This document shows, piece by piece, positions 27,873-36,360 of a stretch of DNA of 64,000 bases. The translations under genes and the position numbers were made by a program. Positions within the stretch are counted from its first letter, which is position 1, and each line of letters begins with the position of its first letter. The notes below the pieces were generated by a model, which ran no database searches, had not been told where the DNA came from, and worked only from the letters and a program-made list of their open reading frames with translations. Source of the DNA: BOG-938 sp048498155 (GTDB lineage Bacteria; Pseudomonadota; Alphaproteobacteria; Caulobacterales; Caulobacteraceae); assembly GCA_048498155.1 (NCBI GenBank), contig JBEHYN010000009.1:1-64000 (forward strand). Reading direction: 5' to 3'.

Positions 27873-29066
27873 ATGCGCGCTGAGATCGATCCGTTTCACG
27901 CTGTCTCCATCGGCCGCCTAGCCTACCGGCTGCAGGCGCAGGGCCGTTCGATCATCCATATGGAATATGGCCAGCCCTCGGGCGGGGCGCCCAAGGCGGC
28001 GATCGCGGCGGCGCACCGGGTGCTGGACAGCGAGGCCATGGGCTATTGGGAGAGCCCCGAGCTGAGGGCGCGCATCGCGCGCGCCTACGACGAGCAATAT
28101 AGGGTTGAGGTCGACCCCGAGCGGGTGATCCTGACCTGCGGCGCCTCGCCCGCCCTAGTGCTGGCCCTGTCGGCGACCTTCTCGCCCGGCGACCGAGTGG
28201 CCCTGGCTCGGCCGGGCTATGTGGCCTATCGTAATGTGCTCAAGGCCCTGCACATGGTCCCGGTGGAGATCGCCTGCGGACCGGACGAGCGCTTCCAGCT
28301 CACCGCCGCCGGGCTCCAAGCGCTGGACCCGCCTCCCGCCGGGGTGATTGTCGCCAGCCCGGCCAACCCTACCGGCTCAATCATTGATGCCGACGAACTT
28401 CAGATGATCGCCGCTGTGTGCCGACAGATCGGCGCGCGCATCGTTTCGGACGAGACTTATCACGGGCTGACCTATGGCGAGCCTGCGGCGTCCATGCTGC
28501 AGTTCGAGCCGCGCGCCCTGGTGATCAACAGCTTTTCCAAATACTTCAATATGGTCGGCTGGCGGCTGGGCTGGCTCGTGGTTCCCCGCGAAGAGGTCCA
28601 TCGGGCGCGCGCCTACTTGGCCAATATGTTCCTGACGCCGCCTGTCCTGTCACAACACGCTGGGCTGGCGGCCATGGATTGCCGCGAGGCGCTTGAGGGC
28701 CATCTGGCCGTCTACCGCGCCAATCGGGCGCTGATGCTGCAGGCTCTGCCGGCCTTGGGTCTCGGCGCCATCGCCCCGCCCGACGGCGCCTTCTACATCT
28801 ATGCCGACATCGCCCACCTGACGCACGACAGCTTGGCGTTCTGCGAGCGGCTGTTGCTGGAAACGGGCGTCGCCGCCGCGCCGGGGGTGGATTTCGATCC
28901 CGTGGAGGGGGGACATTTCATCCGCTTCAGTTTCGCCGTCTCAACCGAGGAGGTGCGCGAGGCTCTGCGGCGGCTGGAGCCGTGGTTCAAGGCGCAGGCG
29001 TCGTCAGGCCCCGTCGCCTGCCTTGCATTGGCTCCCCCCGGCGCAAGCCGGGACCCAGATTATTGA
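27873..29066 (+). CDS. Class I/II pyridoxal-phosphate aminotransferase
   Basis: 397 aa from ATG 27873 (MRAEIDPFHAVSIGRLAYRL). Fold type I aminotransferase: GQPSGGAPKAAIAAA, GASPALVLALSATFSPGD, SPANPTGSIID, SDETYHGLTYG, and the PLP lysine in NSFSKYFNMVGWRLGW. The Arg that binds the substrate carboxylate is in HFIRFSFAVS. Probably a transaminase for amino acids; substrate not assignable. The last 15-20 residues are encoded by an intergenic palindrome (29037-29052) rather than by family sequence. Confidence 0.9.
   Translation: MRAEIDPFHAVSIGRLAYRLQAQGRSIIHMEYGQPSGGAPKAAIAAAHRVLDSEAMGYWESPELRARIARAYDEQYRVEVDPERVILTCGASPALVLALSATFSPGDRVALARPGYVAYRNVLKALHMVPVEIACGPDERFQLTAAGLQALDPPPAGVIVASPANPTGSIIDADELQMIAAVCRQIGARIVSDETYHGLTYGEPAASMLQFEPRALVINSFSKYFNMVGWRLGWLVVPREEVHRARAYLANMFLTPPVLSQHAGLAAMDCREALEGHLAVYRANRALMLQALPALGLGAIAPPDGAFYIYADIAHLTHDSLAFCERLLLETGVAAAPGVDFDPVEGGHFIRFSFAVSTEEVREALRRLEPWFKAQASSGPVACLALAPPGASRDPDY
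29037..29052. repeat. Short GC palindrome (REP-like) overlapping the aminotransferase stop region
   Basis: CCCGGC-GCAA-GCCGGG, followed by GACCCAG. This GGGACCCAG-type palindrome is a familiar dispersed intergenic element in alphaproteobacteria (from memory). Here it supplies codons for the aminotransferase tail (PPGASRDPDY) and could also serve as a terminator stem. Confidence 0.5.
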
Positions 29067-29138
29067 ACCACGAAGAACACGAAGATCACCAAGAGCTTGG
29101 CGTTTCCTTCGTGTTCTTCGTGAGCTTCGTGGTTCAAT
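29062..29138. repeat. 77-bp imperfect inverted repeat of the CCACGAAG type
   Basis: The arms (29062-29093 and 29107-29138) match at about 28 of 32 positions and begin with ATTGAACCACGAAG. Each arm contains tandem CACGAAGA units. Translated it gives NHEEHEDHQE...FVSFVVQ, a peptide seen in many database false genes, which marks a widespread intergenic repeat family. Lies between the aminotransferase and the convergent hypothetical gene. No coding function is supported. Confidence 0.7.
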
Positions 29139-29189
29139 TTTCTATTCGCTGCGCGGGCAAAGCCCCGGCGACCAACAAGTCAATTCGTC

Positions 29190-29774
29190 CTAGCTCGCCT
29201 GGGCCGCCGCTGCCTCGCCATGCGCTTCGTCGGGAGCCGCGGGGCATTCCTCGATGCGGCGGATGATCTGGCCGCACGCTTCGGACATGGCCTGAAGCTC
29301 GGCGGGCGCGTCCTCGGGGGTCTCGCCGATGAAGGCGTGCAGGGCGCGGGCGAACTTTAGCAGTCGGGGCGCCTCGGCGATCAACCGGGCCTGGAATTCG
29401 ATGCGGCGCGGGTCGCGGTCGTACTCGGCGCCGGGCACGCGCCAGCCGCCCCAATCGGCGTTGTCGGTGACCACCACGGGGAAGGTGCCGGGGAAGGGAT
29501 GGTGGGCGCAATCGCTCGGCTGCTGCCACTTGTTGCGCGCGCGCATCAGCCGCCAGGCCGCGCCGCCCGCAGCGCTGTCATCAGGTTCGGCCACGCCGTC
29601 CTCGGGTCTCAGCTCATGGGCGTGAAATTCGCGGCCCAGACCCAGATCATAGGTGATGCGGATCGGTTCATCGAAGCCGCGCGCCCAGGTGGGCACGATG
29701 CGTTCGACCGTAGCCCAGGCGCCGACGCTGTCGACCCAGACCTTCTGGTTTCGGTGGAATAGTGCCTTGGCCAT
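29190..29774 (-). CDS. Conserved hypothetical protein
   Basis: 194 aa from ATG 29774 (MAKALFHRNQKVWVDSVGAW); 17 further codons to 29825 are possible but unlikely. N-terminal half is a small beta-rich domain (VWVDSVGAWATVERIVPTWARG) of the kind that binds carbohydrate or nucleic acid, then a KWQQP...HPFPGTFPVVVTDNADWGGWRVPG segment and a helical C-terminus with an acidic, Ala-rich tail. I do not recognise a named family. It looks like a protein restricted to alphaproteobacteria. Confidence 0.7.
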   Translation of the reverse strand: MAKALFHRNQKVWVDSVGAWATVERIVPTWARGFDEPIRITYDLGLGREFHAHELRPEDGVAEPDDSAAGGAAWRLMRARNKWQQPSDCAHHPFPGTFPVVVTDNADWGGWRVPGAEYDRDPRRIEFQARLIAEAPRLLKFARALHAFIGETPEDAPAELQAMSEACGQIIRRIEECPAAPDEAHGEAAAAQAS

Positions 29775-29868
29775 GACGCTTTTTTGCGCAACTGAAGCAG
29801 CCTTTTGGCCGCGAGGAAGCGCCATGGTGCCGCAAAAACCTTGACGTCAGGTCAATGCGGGACGGCGT

Positions 29869-31077
29869 TCAGGAGGTGAGTCGCACCCGGGCGCCCAGGT
29901 TCAGGCCGGTCAGCGCGCCATAGGTCCGCATCAGGCTTTCGAAGGTATGGCCCCAGCCGTGACGATCCTGCGCGCGGGCGCGGGCGGCGTGGGAGACAAC
30001 GCCAAGATCGCGCGCGAACAGGGCGTCGACGGCTTCGGCCATGCCTTGGGCGTTGGCGCGTTGAGCCACCTGGCCGACGCTGTCATCGATCAGTTCGCCT
30101 ATCCCTCCGGTGCAAGGCCCCACCACCGGCACGCCGGAGGCCAGGGCTTCCAGCACCACCAGGCCGAAGGGCTCCTGGTCGTTGGCGTGCACGAAGGCGT
30201 CGCAACTGGCGATCAGCCGGGCGAGCTGGCGCGGATCGCGCACATAATCCAGGCCGATCACCCGCGGGTGCGGTTTCAGATAGGCCCCGGCGGCGATCAT
30301 CATCAAGCGATAGTCCTCGCCCAACAGGTCCAAGGCTTCGAGCAGGGTCTCCAGGTTCTTTTCCCGCGCGGGCCGTCCGGCGAACACCAGCAAGCGCGTC
30401 TTGGAGTCCAGTCCCAGGTCGCCGCGCACGGTCTCGCGGTCCGCGCGGCCGGGGTGGAATAGGTCCAGGTCTACGCCGAGCGGCTGCACGATCACCTTGC
30501 TTACACCCGCTTCGGCCAAGCGTCCGGCGATGTACTGGCTGGGGGCGATCACCTGGTCGCAGCGGCTGTAGAACTTGGCCACCCGCTTCTGCGCCGGGGC
30601 GGCGGCCCATTCGCCGAAATGCAGGGCGGCCAGGGCGGCGGGATCGGAATGGCAGAAGGCCACGGCGGGAATGCCCAGGGCCTCGGCGGCGTCAAGCGCG
30701 GCATGGCCCGGCACATAGGTGTCGCCCACCTCAAACAGGCTAGGGCGCATGTGGGCCAGGATGCGGGTCCATTTGCGCAGGGAGGTGGGGCAGCGATAAC
30801 CGTCGCCGAAGGGAATGGGCGGGGCGGCGATGGTCACCATGCCGTCGACGTTGGCGCGGGTCACGCGACCTGGCACCACCAGGGAATGGCGCAGGTGCGG
30901 CCGCTCCTTGGTCAGCCAGGCGTGCTTGGCGAGCAAATAGCGCTTCACCCCGCCGCTGCGCGGTCCATACAGCATGGTGGTGTCGAGTAGGTGCGCGGTC
31001 TGCCCCGCTGAGGCGCCAGACAGGCCGGCCCTCAGGGACACCATTTCGGTTCGCGTCAGCTCGCCGACATCCAGCAC
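29869..31077 (-). CDS. Family 4-type glycosyltransferase (GT-B fold)
   Basis: 402 aa from GTG 31077, preceded at 5 nt by GGGAGG; the open frame continues to 31266 without a better start. N-terminal acceptor domain with TTMLYGPRSGGVKRYL, then the donor domain with VQPLGVDLDLFHPGRAD, LLVFAGRPAREKNLETLLEA and the EX7E motif in HANDQEPFGLVVLEALASGVPVV. It transfers a nucleotide-sugar hexose to an unknown acceptor. It is the last clearly chromosomal gene before the composition changes. Confidence 0.9.
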   Translation of the reverse strand: MLDVGELTRTEMVSLRAGLSGASAGQTAHLLDTTMLYGPRSGGVKRYLLAKHAWLTKERPHLRHSLVVPGRVTRANVDGMVTIAAPPIPFGDGYRCPTSLRKWTRILAHMRPSLFEVGDTYVPGHAALDAAEALGIPAVAFCHSDPAALAALHFGEWAAAPAQKRVAKFYSRCDQVIAPSQYIAGRLAEAGVSKVIVQPLGVDLDLFHPGRADRETVRGDLGLDSKTRLLVFAGRPAREKNLETLLEALDLLGEDYRLMMIAAGAYLKPHPRVIGLDYVRDPRQLARLIASCDAFVHANDQEPFGLVVLEALASGVPVVGPCTGGIGELIDDSVGQVAQRANAQGMAEAVDALFARDLGVVSHAARARAQDRHGWGHTFESLMRTYGALTGLNLGARVRLTS

Positions 31078-31589
31078 GCTCGCCTCCCAAAACTCTCGCC
31101 GTTTTGTCCGCCGCCGGTAGGCCGGAGCGTACGACGCGAGCGCCCGCTTATCACATGTTTTTAGGGTGGGTTCGGAAAATATGCCCAGGGCATACCCGTC
31201 CTGGGCGAACGGCCGCCGTTGCTTCCGAACGCCGTCGCCGCTATCTGAGCGGCCAACTCCCGTCACCGTTCAGTTCGAGGCGCCGCTCCATGGCCGCACA
31301 GTTCATTTTCCAGATAGTAAGTCAGTTATCGATTATAATTTAAGTCACTGTTTTTAAAGGGAAAACCCTTAAAGCGTGACTGTCACAAAGTGACTTTTTA
31401 TTACTTATTACGACTGGTGGAGACCCACAGTCCGTGCTTCTGTCGTGCCGGTCACCGACCTGGGCGAGGGTCTGTTTCCAAGATAACTCGCACGTCCGCA
31501 TCCTATACTGCTTCGCTTCGATACAAAATGGCGATCCTTCAACTAACACGCGAAAACGTTAATTCCCGCACGTAGATAAGCAGTGAGCA
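31078..31589. other. Boundary between chromosomal and phage-like DNA, no gene seen
   Basis: 31078 to about 31300 keeps the GC-rich composition of the chromosome. From about 31305 the DNA becomes AT-rich and carries half-sites of the phage palindrome: AGTCA at 31320-31324 and 31343-31347, TGACT at 31377-31381 and 31391-31395. A small inverted repeat, AAAGGG-AAAA-CCCTT, sits at 31356-31370. No tRNA, integrase or direct repeat usable as an attachment core is visible here. The rest up to the promoter at 31590 holds nothing I can support. Confidence 0.6.
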
Positions 31590-31641
31590 TTGACAGACAA
31601 TCGACTCAGACATATTGTCGCATTGTCAGTCATCCCCGACT
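31590..31641 (+). promoter_or_regulatory. Sigma70-type promoter with downstream palindrome
   Basis: TTGACA (31590-31595), 17-nt spacer, TATTGT (31613-31618). A nine-of-ten copy of the palindrome, AGTCA-TCCC-CGACT, lies at 31628-31641, across the expected transcription start. It drives the HTH regulator gene, so it could be the autoregulatory operator. Confidence 0.6.
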
Positions 31642-31764
31642 AACTGTTAGCTCGGCGGTGCTGGTGTCACGTTCTGATAACGAACGAGAGTTGTGGCTTA
31701 CATAAAGAGGACACATAAAGGGTGTGTTCAATCGCGCGAACAGCGCATCAAAGATGAGAATAAT

Positions 31765-32247
31765 ATGGCTGGAAGACCGCAAATGTCCTCCCGCACGGGG
31801 CCTACATACGCTCTAGCGGAGTTCATGAACGACAATTGGGATAAGCTAGTTGGCCGCACGAACGAAGAAGTGGCCGGCGAGCTTGGTTACCGCTCGGCGA
31901 ACATCATCTCGATGTTCCGGACCGGCAAGACCCGCATCCCGCTGGAGAAATTGCCCGACATCGCTCGGCTTATGAAGCTGGATCTCACGGCGCTGATGCC
32001 TCTGTGGTTCGAGCAGTATTGGGGCGAGCGCGCAGACGCGAAGGCGCAGCTCAAGATGTTCTCGTCTCGGCTCATGTCGTCCAACGAGCTCGCGATCATG
32101 GAGGGTATCCGGAAGGTGAACAGGAACCGCGACCAGGGGTTCGCCACCGACGTCATCCATACCGCCGCTCTCGCGCTGACAGACGACGATGTCCGCGACG
32201 CGGCTGAGAAAGCCGCTAAGAAGAAGGGCCTGCTCACGACGAGCTGA
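31765..32247 (+). CDS. HTH (XRE-like) DNA-binding regulator
   Basis: 160 aa from ATG 31765 (MAGRPQMSS); a GTG at 31693 in the same frame would add 24 basic residues. Residues about 14-70 form an XRE-like helix-turn-helix: NEEVAGELGYRSANIISMFRTGKTRIPLE is split by the recognition helix ANIISMFRTGK. The second half is helical with a basic C-terminus (AAEKAAKKKG). First gene of the phage-like region, with its own promoter and palindrome and a strong terminator after it, so it is an independent unit, as expected for a repressor or early regulator. That it binds the dispersed palindrome is inference. Confidence 0.75.
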   Translation: MAGRPQMSSRTGPTYALAEFMNDNWDKLVGRTNEEVAGELGYRSANIISMFRTGKTRIPLEKLPDIARLMKLDLTALMPLWFEQYWGERADAKAQLKMFSSRLMSSNELAIMEGIRKVNRNRDQGFATDVIHTAALALTDDDVRDAAEKAAKKKGLLTTS

Positions 32248-32273
32248 CCCTTCTTCGGTCTAACAGCTAACCT

Positions 32274-32306
32274 ATGCCGCCCCTAGTGGGCGGCATTTTT
32301 CTTTCC
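32274..32306 (+). terminator. Rho-independent terminator
   Basis: Perfect 9-bp stem ATGCCGCCC / GGGCGGCAT with a 5-nt loop (32283-32287), followed by TTTTTCTTTC. It closes the HTH regulator unit 26 nt after its stop. Confidence 0.9.
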
Positions 32307-32335
32307 TGGCAATCTACTCCAGCTCCGTATGCCGC

Positions 32336-32379
32336 TTGAACGCGACCTCTCACGCGGATATAAGAAGTCAACGGTGACT
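32336..32379 (+). promoter_or_regulatory. Promoter with perfect palindrome operator
   Basis: TTGAAC (32336-32341), 17 nt, TATAAG (32359-32364). The perfect palindrome AGTCA-ACGG-TGACT (32366-32379) starts 2 nt after the -10 and ends 17 nt before the GTG start of the metallopeptidase-like gene, so a protein bound there would cover the transcription start. Confidence 0.7.
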
Positions 32380-32396
32380 AACAAACGGAGGCTCAA

Positions 32397-33608
32397 GTGC
32401 GCTCTACACAAATGCGAACGGATCAGTTGCGCGACGCTATCGCGAAAACGGTCAGGATGTTGGCGAAGGACAGCGTCCGCGTCACCCAGATCGGTGCCGG
32501 CGCGTATTGCAGGTTTGACAAGAAGGGCAAGGTGACGCTGATCAACCTGCCTGTGATCCCCGACAACCCGAGCGACGACTTCCTGACAGCGCTCCAGGGC
32601 TTCCTCGATCATGAGGTGGCTCACATGTACCAGACAGACGCGTCGACCTATGGCGGGAAGCATACGATCGTCGACGGTAAAGGTGGAACGCGAAACATCG
32701 ACCTGTCCGGGATGACGAACATCGTCGAGGACGTACGGATCGAAGCGGGCTTCGCGAAGATGTTCGCCGGCTCCGAAGCGAACCTGGAAGCGCTGCGGGG
32801 CTTCATGATCTCGAAATACTGGGTGGTATGGCTGGGCCAGGTTCAAGCTGCGTCGCTGGATGCAGACGAGAAGGATCGGCGTATCCGCACACTCGCGCTG
32901 GTGCCGTTCATGCGTGCTCGTGGCGGGCAAAAGCGCTGCGGCCAATTCCTGACCGACAACAACCTCTGGCCATATTTCGAAGAGCTGGATGTGCGTATCC
33001 CGGACCTGGCTGAGCGGTTCGCTGCGTTGAAGAGTACGCAGGATGCCACCAACCTCGCCAAGGTTATCGTCGATGCGCTGTACCCGCCCCAGCCCCCTGA
33101 GCAGGAGCCTGAAGCTGATGACGAGCCCGGCGACCAAGCGCTCGGTAACGCGAAGGGTGGCGAAGCCGGCGAGAGTGATCAGGACGACGCAGACGAGGAA
33201 GGGGCCGGCGACGAGGGTCAAGTTGGCGGTGCTGACGAGAGTCCTGATGGCAAGCCCGACAAGAAGGGTGAGCCGATGGGGGACCTGGATGATGTCGACT
33301 TCGGTGCTGACGGCGAGATGGACGATGCCCCGCCCGAAGAGCCCGAGTCCGGCGATGGTGAACCGGAGCCCGAAGAGGGTCAGGACGAAGAACAAGGTGG
33401 CGCGGGTGGTGCATCGCAGAATGTAAAGCTGCGGGATGCGATGAAACGCTTAAGTCCCGATCAACGTCGCGCGCTTTTCCTGTATAACAAACGCAAGGAA
33501 AGCATACCGGATATCGCACACAAACTCGGTAAGTCGGTTTCGTCCGTCCACCAAATACTCGGCAAAGCACGCAAGCGACTTGCCGGGGAAATGAGCAAAC
33601 GAGGTTAG
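32397..33608 (+). CDS. Metallopeptidase-like protein with acidic linker and sigma4-type HTH
   Basis: 403 aa from GTG 32397 (ACGGAGG 4-5 nt upstream). Residues about 10-220 resemble the peptidase-like domain found with VWA proteins: HEVAH at 72-76 and a candidate third zinc ligand Glu in NIVEDVRIE (108-116), a gluzincin-like HExxH-E arrangement. Residues about 225-335 are a strongly acidic Gly/Glu/Asp linker. The last 50 residues (LSPDQRRALFLYNKRK through SIPDIAHKLGKSVSSVHQIL) look like sigma70 region 4. Followed 3 nt later by the VWA protein and then the AAA+ ATPase; the three probably form one machine resembling CobT/CobS or MoxR-VWA pairs. Substrate unknown. Confidence 0.7.
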   Translation: MRSTQMRTDQLRDAIAKTVRMLAKDSVRVTQIGAGAYCRFDKKGKVTLINLPVIPDNPSDDFLTALQGFLDHEVAHMYQTDASTYGGKHTIVDGKGGTRNIDLSGMTNIVEDVRIEAGFAKMFAGSEANLEALRGFMISKYWVVWLGQVQAASLDADEKDRRIRTLALVPFMRARGGQKRCGQFLTDNNLWPYFEELDVRIPDLAERFAALKSTQDATNLAKVIVDALYPPQPPEQEPEADDEPGDQALGNAKGGEAGESDQDDADEEGAGDEGQVGGADESPDGKPDKKGEPMGDLDDVDFGADGEMDDAPPEEPESGDGEPEPEEGQDEEQGGAGGASQNVKLRDAMKRLSPDQRRALFLYNKRKESIPDIAHKLGKSVSSVHQILGKARKRLAGEMSKRG

Positions 33609-33611
33609 GTT

Positions 33612-35027
33612 ATGCAGCTCGATGAGGCGATTGAGGTAGTCGACGTTTTCGGTTCGGACCAGAACCGTTGGCCGGCTGAGTACAAGCTGGGGATGGAGAG
33701 CCTGCTCCGTTCCAGCTCGGCGTTTCGCGACTATGTCGAAGAGCTGAAAAGCCTCGACGCATTCCTGGACGAATGGGAGTCGGGTGAGGACGGCGTCAAC
33801 GTCGGTGAAGGCGACGACAAGCCCACTGAGTCCGGCGGCGATGAAGATCCCGAGGACGACGAAGATGAAGACGAGGGCGAGGACGGCTTCGATGACGAAT
33901 TCGACGACGTCGATGACGCTGAAGAAGACGACGCAGAGGGCGACCCCGAGGAAGGTTCCGACGAAGGTGACGAGCCGACTGAACAACCCATGTTCGGTAC
34001 GAACGAGCCTGGCCTAGGAACCGGTGCGCCCCTCCACATTGATTACGAGGACCTGAAGGACACGGACTCGGCGCTGGAAGACATTCTGCGTCAGATGATC
34101 AACGGCGGGTTCGATAACTCAACCCAGACGCACCTGACCAGGGATTACGACACGATCAAGCCCTACGAAGCGCCGAAGCATGTCGACGGCCTGGAGAAGA
34201 TGGAAGCCGAGGTGAAGAAGGTTTCGGGCACGCTCCAGAAAGATCTGCAACGGATGATGATCGCCAGAGCACAATCGTACTTTGTGCCTGGGTTCAAGTC
34301 CGGCCGGCTCAACGCTCCCTCGCTGCATCGTCTGTCGGCCGGCGATGATCGCATCTTCCGTCGTCGGCATGTCGCTCAGACGAACAAGGTCGCCGTCAGC
34401 CTGGTATGCGACCTTTCCGGATCGATGGGCGGCGCGAAGTGCAAGACAGCGCTCATGTCCGCGTGGGCGTTCAGCGAGACACTCGACAAGCTGGGTATCT
34501 CCAATGAGGTCTGCGGCTTCACGACGGGCCAGTTCCCGGACAACTTCGACCACAGGGAGTGGGAGAAGCAGCTCAGCGAATTCTTCGCGGCGTCGGGTCT
34601 GTCTTACGGTGAAGTTCGGTTGACCCCTGTGTGGATGCCGATCTTCAAAGGCTATGACGAGAAGTTCACGCCCGAGACAAAGCGTCGGCTGGCTCACATG
34701 GCCACGACCCAGAAGGGTATGGGCTCCAACAACGACGCTGCGGCGATCGAGTTCGCTGGTGAGCGTCTGCGTCGCCGGTCCGAGACCCGTAAGATCATGA
34801 TCGTGTTCTCGGACGGCCAACCTGCGGACGGCGGGGTTTCGTATAGCGTCCTGCATAACTCAGTGAAGGTGAACATCGCCAACCTGGAAAAGCAGGGCGT
34901 CGAGGTCATCGGCGTCGGCATCGAGGATACCGCCGTCACGAAGTTCTATCGCAAAAACTTCGTGATCAAAAAGGTGGCTGAGCTGCCGAAGTTCGTCATG
35001 CACGAGCTAAAGGCGCTTCTGTCTTAG
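33612..35027 (+). CDS. VWA-domain protein, CobT-like
   Basis: 471 aa. N-terminal 50 residues helical, residues about 55-125 extremely Asp/Glu-rich, then a helical region and a C-terminal von Willebrand A domain. MIDAS motif DLSGSM (about residue 266) and the later SDGQPADGG match CobT-type chelatase subunits and MoxR-partner VWA proteins. Phage homologues are commonly labelled cobaltochelatase, but no cobalamin genes are near, so the chelatase role is doubtful. Probably works with the AAA+ protein encoded next, coupling ATP hydrolysis to remodelling of an unknown target. Confidence 0.85.
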   Translation: MQLDEAIEVVDVFGSDQNRWPAEYKLGMESLLRSSSAFRDYVEELKSLDAFLDEWESGEDGVNVGEGDDKPTESGGDEDPEDDEDEDEGEDGFDDEFDDVDDAEEDDAEGDPEEGSDEGDEPTEQPMFGTNEPGLGTGAPLHIDYEDLKDTDSALEDILRQMINGGFDNSTQTHLTRDYDTIKPYEAPKHVDGLEKMEAEVKKVSGTLQKDLQRMMIARAQSYFVPGFKSGRLNAPSLHRLSAGDDRIFRRRHVAQTNKVAVSLVCDLSGSMGGAKCKTALMSAWAFSETLDKLGISNEVCGFTTGQFPDNFDHREWEKQLSEFFAASGLSYGEVRLTPVWMPIFKGYDEKFTPETKRRLAHMATTQKGMGSNNDAAAIEFAGERLRRRSETRKIMIVFSDGQPADGGVSYSVLHNSVKVNIANLEKQGVEVIGVGIEDTAVTKFYRKNFVIKKVAELPKFVMHELKALLS

Positions 35028-35038
35028 TAGGGATTATA

Positions 35039-35052
35039 AGTCAGCGATCATT
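35039..35052 (+). promoter_or_regulatory. Degenerate palindrome overlapping a TATAAG -10
   Basis: AGTCA-GCGA-TCATT (8 of 10 positions) directly after TATAAG (35035-35040), 93 nt before the AAA+ gene; the same TATAAGTCA junction occurs at 40427. No good -35 is visible. The remainder of the 118-nt gap holds only the ribosome-binding site AAAGAGGCA. Confidence 0.4.
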
Positions 35053-35145
35053 CCCTATTGAGCGCGAGCATAGACTGAGCTACAAAGATATCAGGTCGAA
35101 ATCGGAAGCGACCTAAACGCAACGCAACGCAAAAAAGAGGCATCA

Positions 35146-36360
35146 ATGACTACCAAAGAGCAACACGAGAAGAACCTGACGGCTACATCGGAGGACGGTG
35201 TCCAGTGTCAGTTGGACGGTGTGTGGGTCCACTCGATCCCGACCTATCTGTCGTACCTGTATCCCGACATGACGATCGAGCAGTACAAGGCGCAATTCTT
35301 CGACGCCCCCCTGCTGTCGCCCCGTCTGCAAGCGCAGGTCGATGCGAAGAAGAGCAAGGCTGGCGAAACGACCGTCGCCGCCGCTACGGTCCACAAGCTG
35401 CCGACTGCTGCTGCGTCGTCGCCGCCCTCGAAAAAGTCATTCAGCGACGTGTTCGAGTTGGGTGGAGCGAAGGCGGCTCTGAACAAGCGCGGTGATCCGA
35501 TCATGGTCGACGTCCTTGGCGACCCCGACCCGGAATACGCCGACTTCATTCCAGACGTCGATCCCAACTACATCTTCAACATCGACCTGCTGAAGTCGAT
35601 CATGATGGCGATGCAGCTCAACAAGCCTTCGCTGGCCTGGGGTATGCACGGAACGGGCAAGACCACAGTCTTCCTTCAATACTGTGCCCGCACTCGCCGA
35701 CCTGCGATCCGCGTCCAGCACACGATCAGCACCGAAGAGGCTCACGTCCTCGGGCAGTACGTGGTCAAGAACGGCAGCACCGTCTTCGAGCCCGGTCCGC
35801 TCGCCATCGCGATGCGATACGGCCTGGTCTACATCGCTGACGAATACGACTTCGCCCTGCCGAGCGTGACCTCAGTCTATCAGCCGGTCCTCGAAGGCCA
35901 CAAGCTGATCATCAAGGAAGCCCCTCCCGAATGGCGGGTGGTGAAGCCTCACGAGAACTTCCGGTTCTGCGCGACGGGCAACACCAACGGCGGCGGCGAC
36001 GAGACCGGTCTGTACCAGGGCACGCAAATGCAGAACGCGGCCAACTATTCGCGTTTCGCTATCACGGTCCAGGTTGACTACATGCCCGAGAAGCAGGAGA
36101 TCGCCGTTGTCGCGTCGCAAGGTGGCATCCACCAGGACGACGCCAAGAAGCTGGTCGAGCTGGCTGACCACGTCCGCACCAGCTACTCGCAAGGCGATAT
36201 CAGCGTGACCATCAGCCCACGCGAGCTGATCAACGCTGCGATCCTGGGCCGTGTCCTGGGCGGCGAATGGAAGCAAGGTCTCTCGCTGGCCTACACCAAC
36301 CGCCTCAACTCCGTCGACCGCAAGGTCGTTATGGACGTTGTCCAACGCATCTTCGCCTAG
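35146..36360 (+). CDS. AAA+ ATPase, CobS/MoxR-like
   Basis: 404 aa. Residues about 15-70 resemble the small N-terminal domain of CobS (LDGVWVHSIPTYLSYLYP), then a Pro/Lys linker. The AAA+ core has Walker A GMHGTGKTT (about 165-173), Walker B LVYIADEYD (about 226-234) and sensor 1 in FRFCATGNTNGGGD. CobS-type proteins form hexamers that work with a VWA partner. The presence of the peptidase-like and VWA genes immediately upstream supports a three-component complex. It has its own leader with a weak palindrome. Confidence 0.85.
   Translation: MTTKEQHEKNLTATSEDGVQCQLDGVWVHSIPTYLSYLYPDMTIEQYKAQFFDAPLLSPRLQAQVDAKKSKAGETTVAAATVHKLPTAAASSPPSKKSFSDVFELGGAKAALNKRGDPIMVDVLGDPDPEYADFIPDVDPNYIFNIDLLKSIMMAMQLNKPSLAWGMHGTGKTTVFLQYCARTRRPAIRVQHTISTEEAHVLGQYVVKNGSTVFEPGPLAIAMRYGLVYIADEYDFALPSVTSVYQPVLEGHKLIIKEAPPEWRVVKPHENFRFCATGNTNGGGDETGLYQGTQMQNAANYSRFAITVQVDYMPEKQEIAVVASQGGIHQDDAKKLVELADHVRTSYSQGDISVTISPRELINAAILGRVLGGEWKQGLSLAYTNRLNSVDRKVVMDVVQRIFA

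Noticed and set aside
33612..36360. Cobalamin biosynthesis (true CobT/CobS cobaltochelatase)
   Set aside because: No CobN or other cobalamin gene nearby and the partner gene is a metallopeptidase-like protein; the VWA and AAA+ domains alone do not imply chelatase activity.
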